A DNA stretch of 64,000 nt from Deltaproteobacteria bacterium. GTDB taxonomy: Bacteria > Desulfobacterota > Binatia > HRBIN30 > CADEER01. The stretch lies in assembly GCA_029262455.1 (NCBI GenBank), contig JAJCZJ010000084.1:1-64000 (forward strand), given 5' to 3'. The number at the start of each line of letters is the position of its first letter. Positions within the stretch are counted from its first letter, which is position 1. Shown here piece by piece: positions 42,208 to 50,581 of this stretch. Under the pieces are notes generated by a model. That model was not told where the DNA came from. It did no database searches and was given only the letters and a program-made list of their open reading frames with translations. The position numbers were made by a program, and so were the translations under genes.

Positions 42208-42938
42208 AGGATCGGCTGGACAAGCTGGTGGCGGAGCGCAGCGAAGTGCCGAGTCGTGAGCGAGCGCGGCGCCTGATCATGGCTGGGCGAGTGCGGGTTG
42301 GTGGGGAGGTCGTCGACAAGCCCGGCACTCTGATCGCGACCGAGGCGGCGATCGATGTAGAGGGCGATGACTCCTTCGTCAGCCGCGGCGGTGACAAGCT
42401 CGTCGGCGCGTTGGACGCCTTCGGCGTCGGCGTCGAGGGTCGCAGTGTTCTCGACATTGGTGCATCGACGGGCGGGTTTACGGATTGCGTTCTACGCCGC
42501 GGGGCGTTGCGCGTGGTTGCTGTCGACGTAGGCTACGGGCAATTCGAGTGGAAGCTGCGTCAGGACGAACGGGTGACGCTGATCGAACGCAAGAACGCGC
42601 GCTACTTGGAGAGTGCGGACTTGCCCTGGCCGCCCGATCTCGTGGTCGTCGATGTTTCGTTCATTTCATTGCGGTTAATACTGCCGGCGATCTGTGCGGT
42701 GCTTGCGCCGGCGGGCGAGGTGGTGGGCTTGGTCAAACCGCAATTCGAAGTCGGCAAGGGCCAGGTCGGGAAGGGCGGCGTGGTCCGCGATCCGGCCCTG
42801 CACGCGACGGTGGTGGCGACGGTGCGCGAGGCCGCGGTCGAGCTTGGGTTTCAGGTGATCGGCGAATGTGTCTCGCCCCTGAAGGGACCGAAAGGCAACA
42901 CAGAGTTCTTCCTTCACCTGCGGATGCCGGCGCGATGA
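42204..42938 (+). CDS. tlyA: TlyA-family rRNA 2'-O-methyltransferase
   Basis: The 244-residue protein has an N-terminal S4 RNA-binding domain (KDRLDKLVAERSEVPSRERARRLIMAGRVRVGG) and an RrmJ-type methyltransferase with VLDIGASTGGFTDCVLRRGA, VAVDVGYGQ, VVVDVSFISLRLILP and KPQFEVGKGQVGKGGVVRD. It methylates ribose in rRNA; older databases call it hemolysin. GTG start overlapping ispA. The 240 bases downstream hold the GCTCCGT-type repeat. Confidence 0.94.
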   Translation: MKDRLDKLVAERSEVPSRERARRLIMAGRVRVGGEVVDKPGTLIATEAAIDVEGDDSFVSRGGDKLVGALDAFGVGVEGRSVLDIGASTGGFTDCVLRRGALRVVAVDVGYGQFEWKLRQDERVTLIERKNARYLESADLPWPPDLVVVDVSFISLRLILPAICAVLAPAGEVVGLVKPQFEVGKGQVGKGGVVRDPALHATVVATVREAAVELGFQVIGECVSPLKGPKGNTEFFLHLRMPAR

Positions 42939-42983
42939 GCGCCACGCCACGTCCGTACAGAAGGGTTGGCTTGAACTTCCCAC

Positions 42984-43160
42984 TACGCTGTCGTCGAGCC
43001 GCTCCGTAGGGCTGGCTTTAGCCTACCAGCGTACCAATGAACTGGTGGACCGACGTCCTTCCTACGCTGTCGTACAAACAGCTCCGTCGGGTTGGCACTA
43101 GCCTGCCAGCGCCTCGATCAGCTCCGTCGGGTTGGCACTAGCCTGCCAGCGCCTCGATGA
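42984..43160. repeat. Tandem palindromic repeat downstream of tlyA (40-bp unit)
   Basis: Units at 43081-43120 and 43121-43160 differ by one base near the end (GATCA/GATGA). A third, diverged copy at 43001-43031 (GCTCCGTAGGGCTGGC...GCCTACCAGCG) and two ACGCTGTCGT segments (from 42984 and about 43064) show a larger ancestral unit. Within each, GG(T/C)TGGC and GCC-ACCAGC-like arms can pair, so transcripts would fold into successive hairpins. Confidence 0.9.
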
Positions 43161-43175
43161 GGGGTGCCGGGCGTG

Positions 43176-43652
43176 CTAGTTGTGCGCTTGTGGGTCGGCG
43201 CGGGCGATCTCGCCGCGGAGGCGGGCAATGTGATCCTCGAACGACATCGTGAGCACGTCGAACAGATCTGTGAACTCGGGGTAGGTCTCGAGAAGATCGC
43301 GGCTGAGATCCATCAGCTTGTCGCGACCGTGTTGGAAGATTACGAGGCCCTCGACCAGTCGCGCCCAGTGGTTGATCCCGTGCGCTGGCTCGAGTTGATC
43401 GAAATGCTTCGGGACCGAGGTGGTCCTCGCCTCAATCGCTGCGCCGACCAGTCTTGCCAGCTTAGCGTGGTCGTCGGCCAGCCGTCTGATGTCGCTTTCA
43501 GTGGCGTCGGATGGCGCAGTCGCAGCCATCCCGCGGAGCAGCTCGGCACGCAGGAGAAAGCCGATATAGAGGTCCTTCAGCTTTTCGTTGATCCGACGAT
43601 CTGCTTGTTCCTGGCTTTCGAGAAAGCCGCGGAAAGTGTCCAACAGGGCCAT
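43176..43652 (-). CDS. Conserved-looking helical protein of unknown function
   Basis: The 158-residue protein is entirely alpha-helical by composition (MALLDTFRGFLESQEQADRRINEKLKDLYIGFLLRAELL..., LARLVGAAIEARTT, HINHWARLVEG-like, LIFQHGRDKLMDLSRDLLETYPEFTDLFDVLTMSFEDHIARLRGEIARA). No signal peptide, membrane helix or known motif. A frame on the opposite strand is longer but poorer. It runs opposite to rpoZ and tlyA and ends beside the repeat. Confidence 0.6.
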   Translation of the reverse strand: MALLDTFRGFLESQEQADRRINEKLKDLYIGFLLRAELLRGMAATAPSDATESDIRRLADDHAKLARLVGAAIEARTTSVPKHFDQLEPAHGINHWARLVEGLVIFQHGRDKLMDLSRDLLETYPEFTDLFDVLTMSFEDHIARLRGEIARADPQAHN

Positions 43653-43708
43653 ATCCGGCGGAACGTAGCAGAGGGTTTATCGGAGTCAAGCGGCCCGGTG
43701 TGGCCCGG

Positions 43709-43737
43709 TTGCCTATTGGACCCGATCCCCTTAGTCT
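43709..43737 (+). promoter_or_regulatory. Possible sigma-70 promoter upstream of rpoZ
   Basis: TTGCCT at 43709-43714 and TAGTCT at 43732-43737 are separated by 17 bases, 24 bases before the rpoZ start. Both boxes match only in part; no heat-shock box was found. Confidence 0.25.
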
Positions 43738-43761
43738 AGGCGGTTCGAGAGGTGCTCAAGA

Positions 43762-43971
43762 ATGGCTAGAATTACTGTAGAAGATTGCCTTGAAAATGTT
43801 GGCAACCGCTTTGAGCTGGTGTTGCTTTCGGCGCGCCGGGCCAAGCAGTTGCTGAAAGGCGCCCGGCCTCTCGTCGACTCGGACAACAAAGAAGTCGTGA
43901 CTTCGCTACGCGAGGTCGCTGCAGGCGAGGTGCTCATGAGGTACCCGCCGGAAGAACCTGAGGAATCGTAG
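43762..43971 (+). CDS. rpoZ: RNA polymerase omega subunit
   Basis: The 69-residue protein matches Rpo[32 protein letters not shown], then [15 protein letters not shown]. It assists beta' folding in RNA polymerase. It precedes dnaJ, cbpM-like and rpoH on the same strand. Confidence 0.95.
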   Translation: MARITVEDCLENVGNRFELVLLSARRAKQLLKGARPLVDSDNKEVVTSLREVAAGEVLMRYPPEEPEES

Positions 43972-44022
43972 CCGTTCCGGGTTCGAACTGGATCCCTCAC
44001 CGATAGCCAGAAGGATCCGAGC

Positions 44023-45144
44023 ATGGAGGATAAAGACCTCTACGCGGCCCTCGGCGTTGAGCGCAGCGCGACATCAGACGAGATCAAGAAGGTCTATCGC
44101 AAGCTCGCGCGCAAGTATCACCCGGATGTAAATCCGGGAAATGATCAAGCCGAGGCGAAATTCAAAGAAGTCTCTGAGGCTCATGATATTCTGGGCGACG
44201 AGACCAAGCGCAAGCTCTATGACGAGTTCGGCATGGTCGGCATGCAGTCTGGATTCGATGCTGACCAGGCGCGCGCGGCGCAGCAGGCCCAGCATCGCTG
44301 GCAAAGCGCTGGTTCCAGTCGCCACTCGGGATTCGGCGGTTATCAAAATTTCGACGATATCTTTGGCGATATTCTCGGCACGGGCGCGCATCGGGGCCCG
44401 GTTGCAGGTGGCGACATCGAATCGTCGTTGACCATCGACTTTCTCGATGCGGTGCGCGGGCTGACGACGGAGATTGCCCTCGAGCGAGAAGAGGCGTGCG
44501 GACCGTGTCAGGGAAGCGGGATCGATCTCGACAATGCACCGGTCTGCCCGGAGTGCAGTGGGACTGGCAAGGTCCAGGTTGGGCAAGGGCCGGTGCCGTT
44601 CATGAGAGCTTGTCCGCGTTGTGGTGGTGCCGGCCGAGCTGGCGGGGCCGCGTGTCCGACCTGTCGCGGTGTGGGCCGTACGGCTCGCAGGGAGCGTCTG
44701 TCGGTGAAGATTCCCGCTGGCGTGGATACCGGGTCTCGTGTTCGGATCGCTGGCAAGGGCGGCGCCGGTAACGGCGGTGGCCGAGCGGGTGACTTGTTCA
44801 TTCGTGTTTCGGTGCGACCGCACGCGCGGATCGAGCGCAAAGGGGATGATCTCGTGGTCGACCTGCCGATCAAGGTCTCGGAAGCGATTGCCGGGGCGGC
44901 GATCGAAGTTCCCACCCCGGATGGCGCCAAAGTCCGGGTGAAGGTGCCGCCCTACACCCAGAGCGGAGCCAAGCTGCGGATTCGAGGTCATGGGATGCCG
45001 AATCTGAAGAACAAGAAAAAGGGCGATCTCTTTTTGCGTGTGCTGATTCACGTGCCACAATCGGATGGCGAAGGGGTAGCGGCGGCGGCGAGTGAGTTGG
45101 ACAGCGCTTACGATAGCGACGTTCGCGCAGAGCTGCGCTTCTGA
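44023..45144 (+). CDS. dnaJ: Chaperone DnaJ (type I, with zinc fingers)
   Basis: The 373-residue protein has the J domain (residues 1-70, HPD motif in YHPDVNPG), a Gly-rich linker shorter than usual (GFGGYQNFDDIFGD), four zinc-binding CxxCxGxG repeats (CGPCQGSG, CPECSGTG, CPRCGGAG, CPTCRGVG), and two beta-barrel C-terminal domains. It stimulates DnaK. The pairing with a CbpM-like gene eight bases downstream and rpoH next suggests a heat-shock cluster; dnaK is outside the window. Confidence 0.93.
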   Translation: MEDKDLYAALGVERSATSDEIKKVYRKLARKYHPDVNPGNDQAEAKFKEVSEAHDILGDETKRKLYDEFGMVGMQSGFDADQARAAQQAQHRWQSAGSSRHSGFGGYQNFDDIFGDILGTGAHRGPVAGGDIESSLTIDFLDAVRGLTTEIALEREEACGPCQGSGIDLDNAPVCPECSGTGKVQVGQGPVPFMRACPRCGGAGRAGGAACPTCRGVGRTARRERLSVKIPAGVDTGSRVRIAGKGGAGNGGGRAGDLFIRVSVRPHARIERKGDDLVVDLPIKVSEAIAGAAIEVPTPDGAKVRVKVPPYTQSGAKLRIRGHGMPNLKNKKKGDLFLRVLIHVPQSDGEGVAAAASELDSAYDSDVRAELRF

Positions 45145-45153
45145 GGAATATCG

Positions 45154-45465
45154 ATGACCCGATACGTCAAAGTGCGGGAAGTTTGTGTACACCTCGAGCT
45201 CGACGAGGCGATGTTGCGCGAGATCGTCGAGGAGGGCCTCGTCGAAGTACATCGACCGCTGGCGGAATCCGAAGATGTCGTGAGCGAAGATGACGCGGAC
45301 CGGATGAGGGTGATCGTCGTTTTGATGCGCGAGATGGGTGTCAACCTGGCAGGCGCCGAGGTCATCCTGCACATGAGGCAGGAACAGATCTCGATGCGCA
45401 GCCAATTCGACGAGGTCGTCGCGACGTTGGTCCGCGAGCTCCGCAAGCAGGTCGGCGGCAAGTGA
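45154..45465 (+). CDS. CbpM/MerR-like chaperone modulator
   Basis: The 103-residue protein begins with a degenerate MerR-type HTH (VKVREVCVHLELDEAMLREIVEEGLVEVHRP) and continues with the helical region (VIVVLMREMGVNLAGAEVILHMRQEQISM) of CbpM, the partner that inhibits J-protein CbpA; HspR-like regulators share this layout. It lies nine bases after dnaJ. No recognition-helix basic residues stand out, so protein binding is likelier than DNA binding. Confidence 0.8.
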   Translation: MTRYVKVREVCVHLELDEAMLREIVEEGLVEVHRPLAESEDVVSEDDADRMRVIVVLMREMGVNLAGAEVILHMRQEQISMRSQFDEVVATLVRELRKQVGGK

Positions 45466-45545
45466 TCGGCGCGATGGGTTTGGCGAACTCGTCGAACCCT
45501 GTTGTTTGCGTTTTTTTGCCGGTGCGCGGATTTTGAAAAAAGACG

Positions 45546-46643
45546 ATGGTTGAACCTCCGAAAAAGACCGCGGAACCGATCGAGCCTGAGCTGGTCGAGT
45601 CTGAGGGTGGTGGCGAAGCCGGCGACCCGGAGATCGTCGACCTCGAGATACTCACCGCTTCGGAAGAGTCGGAGGATCGGATCGACGGCTCCGAGTCGAT
45701 CGAACCGGAGGTCATCGATTCCGAGTTGCTCGACGATCCCGAAGACTCTGCGGACGACCTCGATGTCGCAGAAGAATCTTCCAGTACCGGCATCGTAACG
45801 ACCGATCTGCTGCAGCGCTACATGACGGAGGCGCGGCGCTACCCGGTCCTGTCACGGGAAGAGGAGAAAAAGCTCGCGATACGCTACGTCGAGGAAGAAG
45901 ACGTCGACGCGGCCTATTCCTTGGTGACTGCCAACTTGCGGCTGGTGGTCATGGTGGCGCGCGAGTACGTAAAGGCCAGTCGCAACCTCCTCGACCTGGT
46001 GCAAGAGGGCAACATCGGCTTGATGGAGGCCTTGAAGCGCTTCGACCCGTATCGCGGTGTCCGGTTCCCGTCCTATGCAGTCTGGTGGGTGCGCGCTTAC
46101 ATCATCCGTTACCTCATCAACAATTGGCGGATGGTGAAGGTCGGTACGACGCAGGCGCAGCGCAAGCTGTTCTTCAATCTCCAGAAGGAAAAAGAGAAGC
46201 TCGAACGCCAGGGGATCATCCCCGAGGCGCGGCTGATCGCGCAGCGCTTGGACGTCAAGGAGCGCGAGGTCATCGAGATGGATCAGCGCATGTCGTCCCG
46301 CGATCTTTCGGTCGATGCGCCGCGGCGCGACGGCGAGGGCGGCTCATTGCTGGATATCTTGCCGGATCGCACAGTCGATACCGAGACTGAGGTCGCCGAT
46401 GCGCAATTCCAATCCCGCGTATCGTCTGCATTGCAGGAGTTTGGCGCGACGCTCAAGGACAAAGAAAAGCGAATCTTCGAAAGCCGGCTGGTCTCCTCCG
46501 AGCCTCTGACACTGCAGGAAATAGGCGAGGAGTACGGCATCAGTCGCGAGCGCGTGCGGCAGATCGAGGCGCGGATCAAGAAGAAGCTGAAGGCCTTCCT
46601 CGTCGAAGAGGTCGGCGACATCGAGGAGGGCCTCGGGCCCTGA
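45546..46643 (+). CDS. rpoH: RNA polymerase heat-shock sigma factor RpoH with acidic N-terminal extension
   Basis: The 365-residue protein contains regions 2-4 of sigma-32: LDLVQEGNIGLMEALKRFDPYRGVRFPSYAVWWVRAYIIRYLINNWRMV (regions 2.1-2.4), the RpoH box TTQAQRKLFFNLQ, and region 4.2 with TLQEIGEEYGISRERVRQIEARIKKKL. The first 85 residues are an acidic, Glu/Asp-rich low-complexity extension (about 40% E/D) absent from typical 285-residue RpoH. It directs RNA polymerase to heat-shock promoters. Close to dnaJ-cbpM on the same strand but with an 80-base gap, so a separate promoter is possible. Confidence 0.92.
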   Translation: MVEPPKKTAEPIEPELVESEGGGEAGDPEIVDLEILTASEESEDRIDGSESIEPEVIDSELLDDPEDSADDLDVAEESSSTGIVTTDLLQRYMTEARRYPVLSREEEKKLAIRYVEEEDVDAAYSLVTANLRLVVMVAREYVKASRNLLDLVQEGNIGLMEALKRFDPYRGVRFPSYAVWWVRAYIIRYLINNWRMVKVGTTQAQRKLFFNLQKEKEKLERQGIIPEARLIAQRLDVKEREVIEMDQRMSSRDLSVDAPRRDGEGGSLLDILPDRTVDTETEVADAQFQSRVSSALQEFGATLKDKEKRIFESRLVSSEPLTLQEIGEEYGISRERVRQIEARIKKKLKAFLVEEVGDIEEGLGP

Positions 46644-46696
46644 GCGGGGAGTTGATCTGGTTCTGCAGGGGGGTTCGCTGTTAGATCGCTGATGGC

Positions 46697-49600
46697 CTAC
46701 GTACTTTTTCCCGAAGAGATGTCGCTCCCAAGATCCACGACCACCTCGCCGAAATGGGATGCCTCGGCACCACAGACCCGGTGTATCGAGCGCACGCTGT
46801 CCTTCTGTTCGATCGGGACACGCGCAGGCTTGATCCTCTTCTTGAGCGCATTGCAGCCTTTGGGCCTTCTACAGCACGACAATGTGGTCCGGTCGATCAC
46901 CGTGCCCTCGGCGGCGGGCGCGGCCAGGCGTAGTTCTTCGAGCAGTGTCGTTGCTTGCTCGAAGTCTTGCAGTGCCTGGCCTTGATCGATTAGGGCGCGG
47001 CGCGGCGCGAGGAGATCCTGCGCGGCCCGGGCGTTGTCCTGTTGCTGCCAGAGCCGCGCCAAGCGGATCGCCGCACGCAGCGCGAATAGCTTCGCTCCTT
47101 GCTTGGTGGCGATCTCGAGGGCCCGAAGGAGGAGTGTCTCAGGCTCGGATGTGGCTCTTGGATCTGCGTCTAGGAGGATCTCGGCGCGTAGTCGAAACAG
47201 TTCGGCGTCCGCCAAGTGTTGATTCAGTTCGGCGGCTTGGCCGAGACCCAGCTCGATCACCAGTAATGCCTCGTCGCGGCGACCGGCTTTGATCAGGCTG
47301 TCGGCGAACACAAATAGAACCGGCGGTGCTCCAAGCCCGTTGCCGATCTGTGCTAGTGCGTCGGCGGCTTGTTGAATCTCGGCGATGCCTTCGTCCCTTT
47401 CGCCCGCTTCGACTCGTGCGGCGCCTTCGAAGAGCTTCGCCGCGCTCAGCCAGAACGGAAACCCGAATTCGTCGGCGACGTTGATCAGCTCGCTGAGGTG
47501 TTTCCGCATAGCGCCGAACTCACGGCGCTCGAAGCGAACAATCGCGGCCTCGAAGAGGACATTCGCGAGCGTTAAGGGATGGTCCAAGTGGCGCGCCAAC
47601 GCGATCGACCGTTCGCTCATTTTGAGGGCGCGATCTGTCTCGCCGAGGTAGACCAGGCAAAGTCCAGCATAGGCATGGGCAGCGACGCCCCGATCGAAGC
47701 CTACCAAGTAGCCGAACGCTGGATGGTCGTCTGGGTGGTAGAGTGCGATCCCCTGTTCGAGGTGTTCGAGCGCTGCGCGGAAATTTCCTTGGAAGAGCAG
47801 GGGGGTACCGACCGAAACATGGCCGATGAGTAGGTCGAAGGAATCTCCCGTCTGCTCGGCGATCGCCAGGACCTCGTTGGCGATCTCGAGTGACGTTGCG
47901 ACGTCGCCTTTCATGAGCACTGCTGCCGCCATTCCCTCGATCACTCGCGGCAGATCCGGTGCAGCGTCGATTGCAGTGGCAAGCTCGCGAGCGCGTCGAA
48001 AGATCCCCTCGTACTCCGGATTGGACCATCCGTGCGCTGCACTGAGCGGGGTCGCGATTGCCATCAGCAGGGCCAGCTCGCGCTGTTGACGTTCGCGGTC
48101 CTCGGGGAGATCCTCGATCAGTGCCAGGGCGCGCCGCAAATGACTCATCGACTCTTCGTTGGCCGACTTGTCGGCGGCCTCCTCGCCGGCCCTCTGGTAG
48201 TAGGCTATCGCCTTGGCGGGCTCGCCCGCCTCGTCGTAGTGGCGGGCGACTAGCTCAGACTGCACAGGAAGGAGCTCTCCCGACCTCTCCTCCAGTGCGG
48301 CGGCGACTCGCCCGTGTTCTTGCTGGCGGGTGCGCTTAAGCTGGGATTGGTATGCGGTTTCCTGAATCAGCGCATGCTTGAATGCGAAGGTGGCCTCGGG
48401 TGGGTCGCCGTGCACGAACAACAAGCCGGCTTCGACGAGATGTTGTAGCTCGCGCCGCAGAGTGTCCTCTGTGAGATCCGAAACCTCGGCCAGCAGGCGA
48501 TAGTCGAACTCACGCCCGAGTACCGACGCGACTTGTGCCACTTTTTTAGCGCCCTTGAGCCGATCGAGGCGTCCCATCAGTGAGTCGGCGAGTGTTGCGG
48601 GGATGGCTTCGGCTGCCGCAACTCCTGCGGAGTCGGTGATTGATTTGGCGAGTTCTTCGACGAAGAGAGGCACGCCATCGGAGCGTGTCATCAGGGTGTC
48701 GAGGGTAGTCTCGCGGAGCCCGGATGAGGCAAAGCTCATTGCCATTGTGCGCGTCTCGCCAGGAGAGAGTCGTTTGATTTCTATCGTCGAACAGTGATCT
48801 CCAGCTGGCCAAGGTGCGGTGAACTCTGGTCGTGCGTTTGTCAACAATAGGATGCGCGTCGCGGGGAGCTGAGCGGTCACTTGAACGAGCAACTCGAGGG
48901 TCGATGGGTCGCACCAATGCAAGTCTTCAACGACGACGACCGCTGGTTCGTCGGTGCTGATTCTGCGCAGCCACTCGACAAGGAGATCGATCGTTTTTTG
49001 CCTGCGGAGCTCGGGGCTGAAGCGCAAACTGGTGGCCGGTGGAAGACCGAGAAGCTCCGCGGCCAGCGTCACATTCTCGCGCGAGGCGAGTGTGCCGAGA
49101 CCGCGTTCGATCTTGTCGAGCTTGGTTGCGGTCGAGTCTTCCCAAGCAAAGCCGAGTCCCTGGGCGACTAGGGTGACGACTGGGTGAAAGGAGGTTCCGG
49201 TGCTGTACGGAGTTGCTCCGGATTCCATCCAGGTGTGTGCGCTGCCCGCGAGGTGTGCGCGCATTTGATACACGATACGCGACTTTCCGATGCCGGCTTC
49301 ACCGGACAGAAGGACGCACCGCCCGGTGCCTTTTCGCGCCGCTTCCCAGTGTTCGGTGAGTTCCGCGACTTCCGACTCCCGCCCGACAAATGGGGTTGGG
49401 TGTCCTGGGGTGGCCGCGATTCTCCCACGCACACCGCTTGGCCGCACTACCCGGTGCAGCGGAAGGGGTTCGTCCATTCCCTCGAGTACCGGTGAGCCGC
49501 CGTCTTCCATCACGAACATGCCGGTGACGAGTCGGCTCGTCGCGTCGGTGACGACGACCTGGCCGGGCTCGACAGCACTCTGCACGGCAGCAGCGATGTG

Positions 49601-50359
49601 AGGTACGTTGCCAAGCGCAAGAGGTTCGGTCTTGTCGCTGCTGCCAATGTCGCCGATGACCACCAGGCCGGTGTGAATGCCGATGCGCGAGGCTAGCTGG
49701 ATCCCGGATGCGAGCTGCAGCTCGGCATTGAGCTCGCCCATCTTGGACAGGAGATCGAGCCCGGCGCGAATCGAGCGCTGGGCATCGTCCTCGTTCGCCT
49801 TCGGGTAGCCGAAGTAGACTACCAGGCCATTCGCCAAGTATTGCGCGATGTGCCCGCCATGGAGCAGAACGACCTCCGATACCAAGTCCTGATAGGCGCG
49901 CACGACACGTCGCAGGTCCTCGGGGTCGAGGCTCTGTGCCAGATGGATCGGACTCCCGAGGTCGCAGCACATGACGGTAAGCTGGCGTCGTTCGGTCGTG
50001 TTGGTCGCCGGCGGCACGACCGCCACCTCTGCGCCGGTGAAACGATAGCCGCGCCGGGGTACCGTTGTGAGGAAACGATCTGCCTCCTCGGCAAGTGCAA
50101 CGCGAATCTCGCGGATGCAGACCCGCAATACCGTTTGACTCACCGTTGTATCTGGCCAGACCGCGTGCAGGATCTCGGCGTGGCTGATCAGGCGGTCAGG
50201 GTTCTCGGCGAGACACCGGAGGACCGATAGCGACTTTGCACGCAGGCGGCGCTCGTCGCCTCGATAGCGGAGTTGAAGTGAGCGCCGGTCGAGCTGGAAA
50301 TCACCGAAGCAGATGACTTCAGAGGGAAGAGGCGAGGGGGGCATTTCCAGAGATCGCAT
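46697..50359 (-). CDS. Winged-helix / class III cyclase-like / AAA+ ATPase / TPR regulator, 1220 residues
   Basis: From ATG 50359 (in-frame codons upstream lack family signal) the protein has: an OmpR-type winged helix (residues 14-107, ending TTVPRRGYRF); a class III adenylate-cyclase domain (about 124-280; CDLGS with Asp133); an ATPase with Walker A GEAGIGKSR at 353-361 and LVVVEDLHWCD-type Walker B; and long TPR-like helices to the C-terminus. In the cyclase the second metal Asp of the GDG loop is replaced (YLANGL, Asn177), so cyclase activity is doubtful and the domain may bind a ligand. It faces the exported-protein run that starts 222 bases away. Confidence 0.85.
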   Translation of the reverse strand: MRSLEMPPSPLPSEVICFGDFQLDRRSLQLRYRGDERRLRAKSLSVLRCLAENPDRLISHAEILHAVWPDTTVSQTVLRVCIREIRVALAEEADRFLTTVPRRGYRFTGAEVAVVPPATNTTERRQLTVMCCDLGSPIHLAQSLDPEDLRRVVRAYQDLVSEVVLLHGGHIAQYLANGLVVYFGYPKANEDDAQRSIRAGLDLLSKMGELNAELQLASGIQLASRIGIHTGLVVIGDIGSSDKTEPLALGNVPHIAAAVQSAVEPGQVVVTDATSRLVTGMFVMEDGGSPVLEGMDEPLPLHRVVRPSGVRGRIAATPGHPTPFVGRESEVAELTEHWEAARKGTGRCVLLSGEAGIGKSRIVYQMRAHLAGSAHTWMESGATPYSTGTSFHPVVTLVAQGLGFAWEDSTATKLDKIERGLGTLASRENVTLAAELLGLPPATSLRFSPELRRQKTIDLLVEWLRRISTDEPAVVVVEDLHWCDPSTLELLVQVTAQLPATRILLLTNARPEFTAPWPAGDHCSTIEIKRLSPGETRTMAMSFASSGLRETTLDTLMTRSDGVPLFVEELAKSITDSAGVAAAEAIPATLADSLMGRLDRLKGAKKVAQVASVLGREFDYRLLAEVSDLTEDTLRRELQHLVEAGLLFVHGDPPEATFAFKHALIQETAYQSQLKRTRQQEHGRVAAALEERSGELLPVQSELVARHYDEAGEPAKAIAYYQRAGEEAADKSANEESMSHLRRALALIEDLPEDRERQQRELALLMAIATPLSAAHGWSNPEYEGIFRRARELATAIDAAPDLPRVIEGMAAAVLMKGDVATSLEIANEVLAIAEQTGDSFDLLIGHVSVGTPLLFQGNFRAALEHLEQGIALYHPDDHPAFGYLVGFDRGVAAHAYAGLCLVYLGETDRALKMSERSIALARHLDHPLTLANVLFEAAIVRFERREFGAMRKHLSELINVADEFGFPFWLSAAKLFEGAARVEAGERDEGIAEIQQAADALAQIGNGLGAPPVLFVFADSLIKAGRRDEALLVIELGLGQAAELNQHLADAELFRLRAEILLDADPRATSEPETLLLRALEIATKQGAKLFALRAAIRLARLWQQQDNARAAQDLLAPRRALIDQGQALQDFEQATTLLEELRLAAPAAEGTVIDRTTLSCCRRPKGCNALKKRIKPARVPIEQKDSVRSIHRVCGAEASHFGEVVVDLGSDISSGKST

Positions 50360-50444
50360 GAGAAGGCAGGGCTGATCCTCGCCGCGGCAGTACCGGTGAG
50401 ACTGATCATTAGCATACGATACAACGACGCAATACACGTGATAA

Positions 50445-50461
50445 CGAAGCCGCAAGCTTCG
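50445..50461. other. Short perfect hairpin in the divergent promoter region
   Basis: CGAAGC (50445-50450) and GCTTCG (50456-50461) with a five-base loop sit in the leader of the large regulator. Nearby, TTGAAC appears twice five bases apart (about 50505-50522), a possible direct-repeat operator for the winged helix; this is conjecture from one locus. Confidence 0.4.
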
Positions 50462-50581
50462 CTGGAGACAGGGGCTCGCGCCACGGTTGACGACCCTCTG
50501 GCAAGTATTGAACAACAATTGAACGGATAACGGCCGCTTTGATCTTGCGTCGCCCAAATCACGGCCTGTACGGCCTGAGTC

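Noticed and set aside
43164-43739. 191-codon plus-strand frame over the helical protein at 43.2-43.7 kb
   Set aside because: Its translation has poor domain-like character and it reads through the promoter region of rpoZ; the minus-strand frame has coherent amphipathic helices.
43979-44000. TTCGAA tRNA-like T-loop
   Set aside because: No acceptor stem, D-arm or anticodon arm can be drawn around it.
44074-45405. 443-codon open frame antisense to dnaJ and cbpM
   Set aside because: dnaJ is complete with HPD and four zinc repeats on the plus strand.
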